This document shows positions 22,446 through 33,485 of a DNA stretch of 64,000 nt, piece by piece. The stretch's first letter is position 1. Every line of letters begins with the position of its first letter. The stretch spans positions 1,418,201 to 1,482,200 of the forward strand of contig NC_006685.1 in the NCBI RefSeq assembly GCF_000091045.1, given 5' to 3'. This stretch comes from Cryptococcus deneoformans JEC21 (taxonomy: Eukaryota; Basidiomycota; Tremellomycetes; Tremellales; Cryptococcaceae). The translations under genes and the position numbers were made by a program. The notes below the pieces were generated by a model. That model searched no databases, was not told where the DNA came from, and saw nothing but the letters and a program-made list of their open reading frames with translations.

Positions 22446-24211
22446 TGAGCTCACTTATGAATCCAGTGTTGCTTCACATTGCAGTACATAGCATAGAGGG
22501 GCGCATACTGGCACAGAAGTAAAAATTAAATCAAGCCGCCGAACTACTACTACTACAGTACGTACTACGTAACGATCACTTTCGACTTGGCAATGCGAAC
22601 TTATAGTATTTATTGAGGAGTGAGGGGGAGAGTAGCTTGTAGGGGAGCGGGGATATTTCTGGTAATCGGAGGCTGCAGGAGGAGATGAGAAGCGAGCCGT
22701 TGGATATGAGGAGAGGAGTTTGTTCGGATCTTCTTACTTAAGTTTAATTAGGAAATTATTACGAAAAAAACATAGATAATTAGTAAATATGAAATGGACA
22801 CCATTGAATTTATTGGGGGAATTCAAATTTTGAAGTTAATTTAAAATAAGTATGGTCGTATGGTCTATGTGATGGGATATGTGTTAACTTCGGAAACTCT
22901 AAAAATCTCGCTCAAGGGTTTAGTCAGGTCCCACAGACTGAATTTCGCATGGTCCCTGAGGGTGACTGCGGGACGCGCCTCTTTTTCCAAGTTTGTGCGA
23001 CTTACACTGGCAGCACACCGGACCCAGTTCAAGCTATATAAACATGGAAGACGGACTGCGTCCATGGATCTGCACTTGTGCATGTCCGCTTGACTTCAAT
23101 AAGAACATCTTCAAGTAATCGCATCTCTCTCCGAATACAATACCTTGGACTGGGTAGCCTACTCATCATCCTTTGTCCAAAGTGGCAGATTTATAGTATG
23201 CAGCATTATGTGAGACCAATAACTGTGGCGGAGAGCCAAGCTTGGTGAAGCCAGGGCTGAGTCTGGTCGCGTCTGATTATTATCGAGGCCGCCAAGGACA
23301 GACGGAGAGAAAAGCAACGAACCCTCAACCCTTTCTCTCACAGCTGTCACGCACCGTACTGGTACATCGCGCCGCCGTAGCATTCCTATTTTTCCTTCTT
23401 GTTTCCTTTTTGCTTCTTCTTTCCTCACCTTTACCTTCCCATCCATCCTCTCTCTTCGATCTAGTCGCTCTTTCTTACCCCTATTCTCTTAGCCCATCTG
23501 CCCCTAGCATAAATCCTGGGTGAGTGCAAACACTTTTTCTTCGTGTACTGTCGAAACGGCGACGAACATCAGTCTTCCTTGTGTCATCTTGACGGGTCTC
23601 GCCGTTGTCAATCTTCTTGTCAAAGACTGCTTTGACATTCAGAGCCCTTTGGAAGCGGATGTCGTGGAGGGTCCGTTGAAATGGTGCCATTCGGCAGTGG
23701 CTATTACTACCTCCTTGTTTTTTGCTCTGTTTGTGCCTTCTTCCAAAGAACTTTGCTGACTGAGCGATATCCTTTGACGACTCCCTTTTTCCACTGGTAT
23801 GCTGGCGTTATGTGACGTTCTTATTGGGCGGCGATCTCATTGTTTGTGGTTCCTTTCCTTGACGCGCACGGACGTCACGACCAATCCAACGACAATATAA
23901 TGATTGGCACTGCGTTCCTGTAACTCGCCTCTTGTTGGATGCCGTCTGCTGGCCCGCCCATCACCGCCGGACTCTCTCGCATATATTCATTCAAAATGAT
24001 TTCTCACGTCCTGACTTGGCCCGCTTTTTATTGCCCCAAACAGCACTGGACGATCGCAGTGCGATTGTGAAACAAGCCGGTCACCTACTCGCAACCACAC
24101 CAACTTTTGCAGGTCTAGTACCACCAAATCATACACTTAAGGTACCCAGGCGGATTACCTTGACTCCTACATTACCCTCCTCCCTTTTGCATCGCATAGA
24201 TATTATTCGCA
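22446..24211. other. Large intergenic region with the GH16 promoter and leader
   Basis: The segment 22735-22860 is very AT-rich. A CTATATAAAC box lies at about 23033. Near 23820-23900 there are CCAAT-type sequences on both strands upstream of the glucanase gene. Several short open frames occur but none has a sensible start, domain or codon pattern. The final 250 nt probably form the 5' UTR of the next gene. Confidence 0.45.
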
Positions 24212-25881
24212 ATGCTCTTCTCTAACGTCGTCTTTCCCCTGTTCACCTTATCTTTTGCTGCGCCTGCAGTTTCCGCCATGCACCTTAACCCAGCGCATGC
24301 GAAGCGTGCTGCTGTGGCTCATCGAGATATTGGGTCTGTCAAACTTGCTCGCAGTGAAGATGCCGTTATCGCTGGGCGAAACAAGGAGAAGCGACTTGTG
24401 CGCAAGAAGAAGAGGTCTACTTGTCAAGCCAAATTCAACGCTACATCCTCATCTATTGACTCCGGGACTTCTTCCTCTGTGACAGCAAGTGCGACTGCGA
24501 CGAATGCCATTGGAAACATTGAGAACTGGGCAAATGGCAGTGCTTCTGCATCGTCTTCCAATGCTGAGATGACCTCCACATCAAGTGCCTTTTCTGCTGC
24601 TCAGACTGCCGCTTCTACTTCGGGCTGGTATCTCGTTGAAGAATGGGTAAGTGCTTTCATCATTAGTCATCAACCACAGCTTAGAATAGTTCCTCAGTCT
24701 GGCAGTACTTTCTTTGATAACTGGAGCTTCTGGGATTACTCAGATCCTACTCATGGTACCGTTGATTACGTTTCTGCTTCTGAGGCATGGAACCAGGGTC
24801 TCATCTCCATTAACTCTGCTGGACACGCTATCATGAGTGTGGACACTACTGAAGTTGTTTCAGGCGGAAGGAAGTCGGTTCGAATCCACGGCAACAAAAT
24901 GTAAGAAATAATCATCTCTACTATGTGAGGACGTTGTTGACATTTCTACAGTTGGAACGGAGGCATGGTCATCATGGACGCCTATCACATGCCTACTGGC
25001 TGTGGCACTTGGCCTGCCTGGTGGCAAAACGGTCCTAACTGGCCTGAAGGTGGTGAAATCGATATTCTTGAAGGCGTGAACGATTTTACTCAAAATCAAG
25101 TCTCTATCCATACCGGTGTGGGCTGTACTATCCCCTCTGACACCAATGACAAGCAATTGGCCACTCTTACCACTGGCAGTTTTGACTCCTACGACTGCTC
25201 GTCTGCCGACACCTCCAATCAAGGTTGTGGTGCCCGTGACGAGACCAACGATAATTCTTACGGTGCTAACTTCAACAGCGTAAATGGTGGTGTCTATGCC
25301 AGTGAGTAATGAGACACCTGATAAACGAGCAGCTTGTGACATTTTCGCAGTGCGATGGGACAAGTCCGGCATCGCCGCCTGGTTCTTCCAACGAAGCGAT
25401 ATTCCTTCTGACATTACGAACAACTCCCCCGACCCTTCCACTTGGGGCACTCCCGTTGCCTACTTCGCTTCAGACAGCTGCGACCCCTACGAGTTCTTCT
25501 ATGACCACTTCAACATCGTAAGTGATGACATGTTTGATGAGACGTGATTACTAACCGTCCATTGAACAGTTTGACACTACTTTTTGTGGTAAGTTCCCGC
25601 TACAGAAGACGTATTTGGCCGACATCTCATTGATGAACTCATAGGTGACTGGGCCGGCGCCGACGGTGTTTGGAACAATGCAGGCTATGCCGGTCAGGAC
25701 CAGAGCTGTGCTGCAATCACGGGGTATTCAACCTGCTCCGACTACGTGCTCAACAAAGGCTCTTCCTTTTCTGAAGCCTTTTGGGAGGTGAGCAAAAGCC
25801 TCTCATGATCATAGCATGTTTCTGACAATTATTTCCTAGATTGCATCTGTTAAGTACTACAACTCCACCACTGAAGTCTAA
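24212..25881 (+). CDS. Secreted glycoside hydrolase family 16 endo-beta-glucanase
   Basis: GH16 enzymes cut beta-1,3 or mixed beta-1,3/1,4-glucans and act in the fungal wall or on plant glucan. The ATG at 24212 gives a signal peptide (FSNVVFPLFTLSFAAPAVSA), then a basic, Ser/Thr-rich linker likely to be O-mannosylated. The concanavalin-like domain starts at FFDNWSFWDYSDPTHGTVDY. The catalytic motif is GGEIDILEGVN, with nucleophile and acid/base glutamates as E-I-D-I-L-E; aromatic MPTGCGTWPAWWQNGPNWP lines the cleft. Several cysteines suggest disulphides. About six exons end at KYYNSTTEV-stop. The pattern resembles Phanerochaete Lam16A-type laminarinases more than the transglycosylating CRH group, and there is no GPI signal. 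Confidence 0.9.
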
Positions 25882-26039
25882 ACTGCTTCATCTTGCAATC
25901 CGTTGCATGTGCCTTGCGGTGTCTCGAGTACATTGCATCCTTAATTACACTTTTGTATAGAATTCTATGCTCCTTTTCAATGTGCTTTCCTTTCCTCTTT
26001 ATCCTCCTCTAGCCCCTTGCACTATGAGACGCGGAACGG

Positions 26040-26340
26040 TTTGATTTAATTCGCCGCACTGTAATATCCTGTAAGATTAAATCAAATCGATAAATCCGAC
26101 CCCAAAGATTAAATCAAATCGATAAATCCGACCCAACGAATTGAAATAATACGGCGAATGTATTGAATCAAATCGAAAGATCCGGAAACAAACCGCTGAT
26201 ACTGAATTAAAACAATACCGTGAATGTATTGTAACAAACCTTTTGGCAACCCGAAAAACGATTTGTTTCAAGCTCTGTACCGATTTATTTCAAGCCTAGT
26301 TACGGGTTGAAATCATCTCGATTATGATTTGTTACAATTG
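26040..26340. repeat. AT-rich cluster of short direct and inverted repeats
   Basis: The left half repeats a motif near TTGAAWCAAATCG in one orientation (26077, 26109, 26140, 26161, 26227). The right half carries it reversed, as CGATTTGTTTCAA (26259) and CGATTTATTTCAA (26281). TTTGATTTAAT at about 26040 is the exact reverse complement of ATTAAATCAAA at 26077. No coding frame fits. It may be a decayed small transposon or a structural AT-rich element. Confidence 0.6.
26073..26136. repeat. 32-bp tandem repeat, two copies
   Basis: Two adjacent 32-bp units (26073-26104 and 26105-26136) are identical except near the last two bases. Each contains ATTAAATCAAATCGATAAAT followed by CCGACCC. They form part of the larger repeat cluster. 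Confidence 0.85.
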
Positions 26341-26433
26341 GTCACCACAGCTAGCTTGACTCGGTTTGTTTTGACTCTATCTGAATGCATCATGCACTAC
26401 TACTATGTATTACTTTTACGTATGACAACATAA

Positions 26434-27235
26434 CTAATACGACAACAACGGCCAGATGTTCGGCGCATACCGCCGGCTCTTGAAGACCTCGGGCACCCTC
26501 TCCCGCATCTATACATCGTTAGCTGCATTTCTTCTTCAAATACTGGAGTAGAGAATAGGCTTACAATACGATGGACCAGGCTCCTTGAGTCGTGGTCCAC
26601 TTCCCTCCATGTCACCCGTCACATCCTCCTCCCCACACCTTGTACCGCCGCCTCCCGCACTTGCTCCTGTAGGGGATTGAGTGAGCAAAATTATACAGTG
26701 AGCACTGTGAAGAAGATGCTTACGTGGACCTCGTTCCACAATCCGTCGTACTCTGGGCCTCCCAGACCCATGGCTTCCCTCAGCACGTACCCATCACCCG
26801 CGCTCCCTTCGTCCCTGGGCTTGGTGAGAGGGGCTGGAACAGCAAAAGAAGTGGAGCCAATGACGGAGATGTGGTTTGGGGCGACAGAAGCAGTAGCAGA
26901 AGTGGTTGTAGGATGGGGTGTAGAGCTTGCATTGGACTGTTCCCCTGTGAAAATTAGTAAGCACTGTAATCAAGAAATGACAGAATTTAACCAGAGAGAG
27001 TCGAGACTCACGGAAAAGGGGGTTCGGCGGCAGGACGCTCGTCACACCAGAGGGAAGCCGACTGTCGTTATCGTTAGAAGTGTGTGGGACCAGGTAAGGA
27101 ATAGGGCGTTTCTTCTTACGCCCACGCCGCTTAGGCGCAGGCTCGGCCTTTATTGGGCGATAAAATGGATGATATGTTTTCGAGAAGAGAAGTATTACTG
27201 GTGGCTCGACCCACCTGTCCTCTGGTTCGCATCAT
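26434..27235 (-). CDS. Hypothetical AT-hook-like protein, possibly a pseudogene
   Basis: I do not recognise a family. A TATAAAAG box at 27297-27304 precedes MMRTRGQ, then (after a 67-nt intron) AEPAPKRRGRKKKRPIPYLV, whose RRGRKKKRP core resembles an AT-hook. Next come VTSVLPPNPLFP, a Thr/Ser/Pro-rich exon, and EGSAGDGYVLREAMGLGG with PEYDGLWNEVH. The junction before the Thr/Ser-rich exon is off by one base with the best splice sites. In the following exon the frame meets a TGA at 26621-26619. Beyond it a sensible frame (SRSLVHRI, a 57-nt intron with GCTAAC branch, then RERVPEVFKSRRYAPNIW) continues to a TAG at 26434. The protein may simply end at the TGA, or the gene may be damaged. Exon limits are tentative. 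Confidence 0.4.
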
Positions 27236-28417
27236 TGAAGCTGGAGTTGAGGGACACGCATTGGTTCAGACTGAAGTGTCGAACCAGGACTATGGGCTTT
27301 TATAGACAAAGGGCTCCACATTGCCACTCAGCCCATGATGCTGCTGCCGTCAAAGTCCTACGTACGTGCTCATAATCTCATATTATATCACTCTCTTCAT
27401 CTGCCTCATCAAACAATTTTCTATGACCTAGACTGACATCATGTTCGCGCGATGATGAATCTGACAAAGGTGCAGATCGACCACCATTCAAGATATGCAG
27501 ACGATACAGTCCGTCGGTCATAAAAGGAGTTAACGCCAACAATTGACAAATTCCATTGACAACTGAAACGCAGATGCAAGATCTGATTACATCATCAGTT
27601 TTCTCAACTATTATAAGTCGCCACTCTGAAATGAATTTCTAAATAACTCCTTTAATATGTTACATACGTAATAAAAGAATGTGAAGAATTATAAATATTG
27701 CATGCACCATAGTGTATAGCAATTAGTTAAGGCTTTATTTCAACGGTCAAAGGTTTTCGGCAATTCGCGCTGTTGCGCTAAATAAATAAAAATAAAGGTG
27801 AGATGGCCATCCAGGGACAGGCGTTTTAAAACAATCCGCTAAATAGAAAGGTGAAATGGTCATCCAGGGACAGGCGTTTTAAAACAATCCGGAAAAGCGT
27901 CAAAGGTTCAAAACAAACCACTTTGGGTCCCATAGTGCTTGCTCCTTCCCCAAGGTCGTCTTCGCTCTGGTAGTGTAGACAGGCGATACTTAATTCCCGC
28001 TCCCCTTATGATGGCAGCACATTGGTTTCTGGACTCTCTTGGTCTTATTACGATGGATAATGGGACTGCGTTGAGCGTGTTGGTTTCATACCGTACGTAG
28101 CAAGGATTGTGAATAATTATTATGCGATCAAATGTATTAAAGCTAAGGACCAAACAACCGGAAATACCATCATATATGATCAGGAACGCGGACATAATTG
28201 AGGTGGAGGCGGCCCTGGTCTGCGTCGGTACGCCGACTTACGGCTTGCGTTGTCCGTCAGACAGAAAGAGCGAGCCAGTTGCTAATAACAGAATTGATGG
28301 GCAACAACAGTCTGTCTGCTCTGCTTGAGCTGCATAAATTTCCATTACCGTTCGGAATTTTTGTTCCCGCCCCAGCTTCACATATTCCGCCTTTTCCGTC
28401 CAGCCTATCTTCCCTAA
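27236..28417. other. Intergenic region upstream of HIS2
   Basis: Apart from the TATA box of the preceding gene and the 53-bp tandem repeat described separately, it is AT-rich non-coding sequence. I see no gene. Confidence 0.5.
27794..27892. repeat. 53-bp tandem duplication containing a perfect palindrome
   Basis: Two copies start at 27794 and 27847 (period 53). They differ by a few transitions and at the ends. Each contains CATCCAGGGACAGGC followed by GTTTTAAAAC, a perfect 10-bp palindrome, then AATCCG. Nothing in the flanks suggests a gene. Confidence 0.85.
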
Positions 28418-29585
28418 ATGCCTCACAGCCACCATTCTCATTCGGGACAATTCTGCCGACATGCCAAAGACAATCTCGAAGATGTTATTCTTGAAGCGAT
28501 CCGACAAGGCTTCCAGTCATTTGGACTGAGTGAGCATGCTCCTAGATGGCGGGTCGAAGATCTTTTCCCAGAAGAAGTAGGTTTGCGGTAGCGTACTGGG
28601 TGGGAGGCTCATTATAGTCTTGCCTACAGGCCGATTTATGCCCCTCTGACCTCCTCTCGACATATGAAGACTTTTTGAAGACAGCATTGATCCTACGCTC
28701 GAAATACGACTCCCAAATTTCCTTGCTGGTGTCTTTAGAGACAGATTATATCACTCCCCTCGATTCAGAAAAATTGACCTCATTTCTTGTCGAGCATACG
28801 GAGATCGACTATATCGTTGGCAGTGTCCACCACGTCAATGGTGTGTCCATCGATTTTGACCGACCAACATGGCTGAGGGCTGTTAAACTTGCCAAGGAGG
28901 GTAGAATAGGTAAAACAATGGACCCCGGACCGCCACCAACACTTGAGTTGGGTGATCCAAATGATCCTGAGCTCATGACGACCTACACCCCAGATCTCTT
29001 GTCTGTCCAACCTTTCTTTGAAGCATATTTCGACGCTCAATATGATCTCATTGTAAAGCATCAACCAGAGGTTCTAGGTCATATTGACCTATGCTCCTTA
29101 TGGATACCAAATATCAGCTTGATGGAGCAGGAACCTGTCTGGCAAAAGGTAATAAGGAATGTCAAGGCGGTAATCGCCTACGGAGGTCTATTTGAAGCGA
29201 ACGCTGCGGCTATTAGGAAAGGTTGGAAGACAAGTTATCCATGCAGGGATATACTCCAAGTGAGTATCTATTTTGCTAACAGGAACATCTAGACGAAATG
29301 ATTAAATACTGTTTGGCCTTGCAGTTGATCCAGGAACTGGGGGGAAGAGTTTGTTTGTCTGATGATTCACATGGCATTTCTTATGTGGGACTCAACTACC
29401 TTAAGATGAGAGACTATCTAAAGGGCATGGGTCTTGAGCGTACATGGTACCTTGTTTCATCGAGTCGCCGCCAGACTGGAGATTACACCGTTGGTGAGCG
29501 GGGCCGGGTTGCAGCTAGGCCGTTGGATGGGTGGTATGATCACCCTTTCTGGGCGAAACTATCGGATGCTCAACGACGTAAATGA
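28418..29585 (+). CDS. HIS2: Histidinol-phosphatase, PHP family
   Basis: This enzyme removes phosphate from L-histidinol phosphate, the penultimate step of histidine synthesis. Three exons (28418-28576, 28630-29259, 29325-29585) give 349 residues. The metal-binding PHP motif is at the very N-terminus (MPHSHHSHSG), as usual for this family. It is followed by FGLSEHAPRW, LLVSLETDYITP, IDYIVGSVHHVNGV, LGHIDLCSLW and the C-terminal CLSDDSHGISYVGLNY, which supply further metal ligands. The closing RTWYLVSSSRR and AKLSDAQRRK match fungal His2 tails. No start codon alternative is needed. Confidence 0.93.
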
Positions 29586-29755
29586 GTAAATGGATGGGTT
29601 AGGAAATGAGTAGCCAAATGCATCACGTCGTGTCAGTTAAATTGTATAACCCAAATTAATGTCGTTACGCTATTGATACAGACAGCGCTAACTAACGCCG
29701 ATGCTACAAGTATGATATCCAGGCGTGTTGGTACTTCGCCAGCCTCCAGCAGTCT

Positions 29756-30813
29756 TCAGAAAATCTCCTCTTCACTGCTCCTTTGACGGCCATGTTTTGC
29801 TATATATTTAAAAGCTTCCTTTCTTTCGCTGCTAAATTCCTTTTCGAAATGCTGTTTCAACTTCTCAATATTGTTCATGGGTTCATCGCATTTGAAGCAG
29901 GTCAAAGGGGTTTTCAGTAATGTTTGAGTAGCGGGCAATGCCTAAACAGAAGACCTTTAGCATATCCACATTGTGTAGCATGAGTCCAGACTCACTTCTA
30001 CACGATCAAGCACGGTGCGATCATCCTGCAACCAGCGTTGCACTTCCATGATCGGGATAAAGAAACCAAGATCGGGCCGGAAAGAGTTGTAGTGTTTTTT
30101 TGATTTCAGATAAGGTGATATCCGATCTTCTGATATGACATGAAGGTGTATATGCCTGCCATGTTTCCTGGCTTCAGTCCCTTATGACCAATGACATTCA
30201 TGCCGACTTACTTCATTGAGGGTATAGCATGGAATCCAACATCAATTTTCCATTCAAATCCTTCGGTTTTGAGCATTTCGTCTCTAATCATCTCCTCCAC
30301 TTCGCGCGCAGTCTCCGCCATGGCTCTTAGAACCTCTTCTCTCTGGTCTGCTCCTGCTTTACGAAGCAAGCTTTTTAAATCGTCCAACGTCTCAATTGAA
30401 ACAATGGACTCATCGGAATCTGGGTCTGACTGAGGTGGGAAAGGATAACGCGGTAGGACTAGGAAATGATATTTTGCCTTTGGGTAAGAGTCAAACACTA
30501 CCATCGTATTGCTATTGGAGAAAAGCAATTTTGATGGTGGGAGAGAAGATTGAGGATTGGGGAGTGTGGCATACTGCCGCAGGGCAAGGAGTGGGTGAGA
30601 AGCCATCTGGGAGGATTCTGAGGTTCGACGGCGGTGAAACGATTGTGCGTGATTTTTGCCCTTTTTGGGTACTGGATAACTCGTAGATGATAGAGTGTTA
30701 TTTGAAGAGAGAGAAGAAGAGATAGGGCGTCGGGGTGGCAGTTGTATGTTATTTGATGAAGAGTTTGAGGATGATACAGGAACGGATAAGCAGTTGCCCA
30801 TTGTCCATGACAT
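29756..30813 (-). CDS. HNT3: Aprataxin-like DNA adenylate hydrolase (HIT plus zinc finger)
   Basis: Aprataxin removes 5'-AMP left on DNA by abortive ligation. Three exons (30813-30212, 30167-29996, 29941-29756) give 319 residues in frame. The HIT domain covers VVFDSYPKAKYHFLVLPRYP and the catalytic triad HIHLHVISED. A C-terminal C2H2-type zinc finger reads CFKCDEPMNNIEKLKQHFEK, as in eukaryotic aprataxins. The N-terminal 70 residues are Ser/Asn/Pro-rich. Two ATGs are possible: 30813 (MSWTMGNCLS) and 30801 (MGNCLSVPVSSS). The second would create an N-myristoylation-like start, discussed as a finding. The gene is convergent with HIS2, with about 170 nt between stops. Confidence 0.88.
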
Positions 30814-31486
30814 GTATGGGTGGGGCGGGTCTACAGGAGAGGGCAACTGCGGTGGTGGGAGGAAGGGGACATGCTAGCTGGAGGAGAACATACTGTTGCA
30901 GACACAACATGATACATTTCCTGATGTCTGACGAGCCCATCGCCTGTGTCGTGGACCTCCACCTGCGTACTTGTTCCGGCTAAATACGGTATATCGCAAT
31001 ATATAGAGTGTGCTTCCTTTCGCGAGCTTTTCGGAATTTTGCTCAGAGTATATCCGGCGGGCAGACGCATACTTCGGGTTCCTACCCGAACTGATTGACG
31101 AGTAATGAGGAGAAGGCACGTTGTGGACCGTCAATCGTGATTATTATTATATTTATGTTTCATGATTCATCGATGAAATAACCAACATGCACCCAACTAT
31201 GCGTGGCCAAGTTATACAAGGTAGCTATCAGCATGTAATTATTAGAGCATGAGAACCGCCAGGTCATTCGCAATTCGCTTACTACGTACCACCTGACCAC
31301 CCACGCATCTACCATCGTTCTCTATCATCATCCTGTAGTCGTCATTTCTAGTACGTACAACAGATACTCTACGTAGCCAATTATCTATCTTCGGCTACTT
31401 AATTACCTTCTACTACTGTCTGCCCACCCCATTTATAGTCGGCTTAAGCCATCATCGCCCATGCACCCTTCGTCTGACCTTGACAG
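30814..31486. other. Intergenic region
   Basis: This is the aprataxin promoter side, with several TACGTA palindromes between about 31284 and 31375. I see no gene here, though the unresolved 5' end of the following gene could reach in. Confidence 0.4.
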
Positions 31487-31841
31487 ACTACTGTTGTTGT
31501 TTCACGATCGCTTCCGTCTGCTCACGAAATAAAATCACAATCTGCCCCTCCTGAATGTTCCGCCAACCATCGTACGTAAAGTCAGATGCCAGCAGACAAG
31601 CAAGCGGCAAGCGGTCGCATTGGGTTAATACGTACAGGGAGCAGAAGACGTGTTGATCAGAGTCGGATGGCATTCTGCAGACTGTATGTTTTGCAGGCCA
31701 ACAGAGGTAAGTATATTACTGGGGAGCATGTCATGTGAGAGAGCGGCGTTGACATTCTTGAGGTTGAATAGACGTTTAGGGTACGCACATCGTGTTTCCA
31801 GTAGAATTACAATAATGCGATCGTATTGATTTAACACACAG

Positions 31842-32229
31842 ATGTCCAGCCTGCACCCAAGGAGCATCCTTGGAGGCAATGGCCAACCCTCTCGGTGGAG
31901 GTAATGGCATGGTTCTCTACTGTACATCACCACCTAAACGATATATGATTTTGCGAAAGCTAACTAGAGCGGCAGACTCGGACGTAACTCTCGACGCACA
32001 GAGCCGATATGCTGAAGTTGCCAAAGATATCATCAGGCGTTATTTTGCAGGAGAGGAGCAAGATCCCGTCAGTCTGATTGTTATCGACGACGTGAGTTTC
32101 TCATAGAGCAGGTTCGCAAAGCTGAGCCTGATGACCCTGTCTGTGATGCGCAACTAGGATGCGAGTAAGCCTTACGGTCAACGTGCGGCAAAAAAGAAGG
32201 AACAAAGCCAAAAGAAGGCTGCTAAGTAG
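31842..32229 (+). CDS. Small hypothetical protein, 3' exons (5' end unresolved)
   Basis: The supported part reads CPACTQGASLEAMANPLGGG, then YCTSPPKRYMILRKLTRAA, DAQSRYAEVAKDIIRRYF and SLIVIDD. After a 66-nt intron it ends DASKPYGQRAAKKKEQSQKK and stops at 32229, so the protein has a very lysine-rich tail. I do not recognise it. Upstream, a possible 9-nt exon (31772-31780) lies between two normal-size introns (31707-31771 and 31781-31841), preceded by a frame reading SDGILQTVCFAGQQ. The first exon and ATG could not be fixed, because both strands show splice-like TACGTAC sites around 31570-31635. Confidence 0.45.
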
Positions 32230-32635
32230 TGGTGCTTATTGAATTCGAGGATCAATCGCCGAAGAAATCGGAAGCTAGGAGGCAATATTTGTCGAGTGGA
32301 ATGCATTTCGTGACTGAGAAGGCCACAGGGTGAATTTTCAAATGAGGAAGCCCGGAATACGTCTGATGATTCTCATCGAGGGGTGTGGGGGGGAATATAA
32401 TTTTTAAAATGTCATGTAACTACTGGGATCTGTTAGTGATGGTCGTCATTGATTGAAAAGCTGTGATAATCAACCTACGAATACGTATACAACTTAACGT
32501 CAGAATGGTGTTACAACCGTCGAAAACGCAAGAGACCAGTTGATTGGCGTTTTATGGAAAGCTGTCGATTGAAGTCAGTCTATGGTCTTTGCGAAGCAGC
32601 AGAACGCAGACGAACCGAGTCATCGCATACTTCAA
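32230..32635. other. Convergent intergenic region
   Basis: This region lies between the preceding + strand gene and a small minus-strand gene. It contains no frame or repeat I can support. Confidence 0.45.
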
Positions 32636-32875
32636 TCATCTCTCCTCCATGAAACGCCTTTTCCCTCGCTCATTCATCAAAAGTACAACCTCTCTTCTAC
32701 CCTCTGATGCTCGAACAGTCGTAGGACCGGGAGATTCTAATCGAGCTTCACCAGAAGCACGCGCTGGACATGGGAAGGCGACGACGATGACAGCACCCAA
32801 AAAAGTGGCAGTAAAAAGGGTAGAAAGGAGAGAACGTTGGCGAGGTCGAAAGTGGGTCAAGAGAAGGGGTGCCAT
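32636..32875 (-). CDS. Small hypothetical membrane-anchored protein
   Basis: A single exon of 79 codons starts at an ATG in good context (ACAATGG, 32875). The N-terminus is basic and hydrophobic (MAPLLLTHFRPRQRSLLS), followed by one hydrophobic segment (TLFTATFLGAVIVVAFPC) and a charged C-terminus ending RGKRRFMEER. Codon use favours C-ending codons like nearby genes. The layout (basic leader, one membrane span, short charged tail) resembles small mitochondrial inner-membrane proteins, but I cannot assign a family. The opposite strand is also open here; the minus strand has the better start and codon choice. Confidence 0.45.
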   Translation of the reverse strand: MAPLLLTHFRPRQRSLLSTLFTATFLGAVIVVAFPCPARASGEARLESPGPTTVRASEGRREVVLLMNERGKRRFMEER

Positions 32876-33485
32876 TGTTCACGTATGTCCTTGAGAATGA
32901 AGTAATTCCAGCGATGAGAGAAGACGTGCCGGACCGACTGAAGGTTTTTGGTGACAGAAGGGTAGTGGGACGAGGGATAGGTATCGGAGGCGATGGATGA
33001 CGAGGCGATGGGAAGGGAAATAGGTAAAATATGGACTTAAAAGTAGAGTAAATTAAGCGAAAAGGGATTGGAGAGCGCTCAAACCTCCTCGAGCCAACAG
33101 CTTACTCTGGATTGGCTCTCCTCAATTTACTTCCGCTTCCAAATTGCCGATTTGCTTCCGTATTTATTAATCTTCCCACGCATGTCTTCCCCATTCACTC
33201 TCCACCCATCTTTTTTTGCTCAGAGGGCCTGCAGCGGCTCAGTTCCGAATCGTTGTAGTCTGACATTGCTCTTCTACTTCTTTCCTCTTTCTGCTTATTC
33301 AGCCGTTTTAGATTTCGCCATGCATATTTGAAATATATATATCCTTAGACATAGCCTTTATACTAGTAATTCATGCGGGTTTTGCTAAATCCCCCGACTG
33401 ACTTCCTCCTTGCTTTAGCCATTAAAAGTAACACCCTTATATGATATCAATTATACTTTCAATATTTGTTATCTACCATTACAAC
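32876..33485. other. Intergenic region
   Basis: This is the upstream side of the small membrane protein and the 3' side of the cysteine-rich gene. T/C-rich tracts near 33170-33300 look like promoter DNA. No gene is visible. Confidence 0.45.

Noticed and set aside
23520..23759. Small + strand frame upstream of the glucanase gene
   Set aside because: It has no ATG start and no recognisable domain, and sits in probable promoter or leader DNA.
24870..24895. GGTTCGAATCC, a tRNA B-box-like sequence
   Set aside because: It lies in the GH16 reading frame, and no acceptor or anticodon stem can be folded around it.
26619..26621. In-frame TGA read as selenocysteine
   Set aside because: Fungi of this group are not known to use selenocysteine and the protein is not a redox family; a stop, lesion or missed splice is simpler.
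32649..32894. + strand frame starting MKRLFPRSF
   Set aside because: It overlaps the minus-strand small membrane protein, which has better start context and codon choice; the + frame is poorer, though not excluded.
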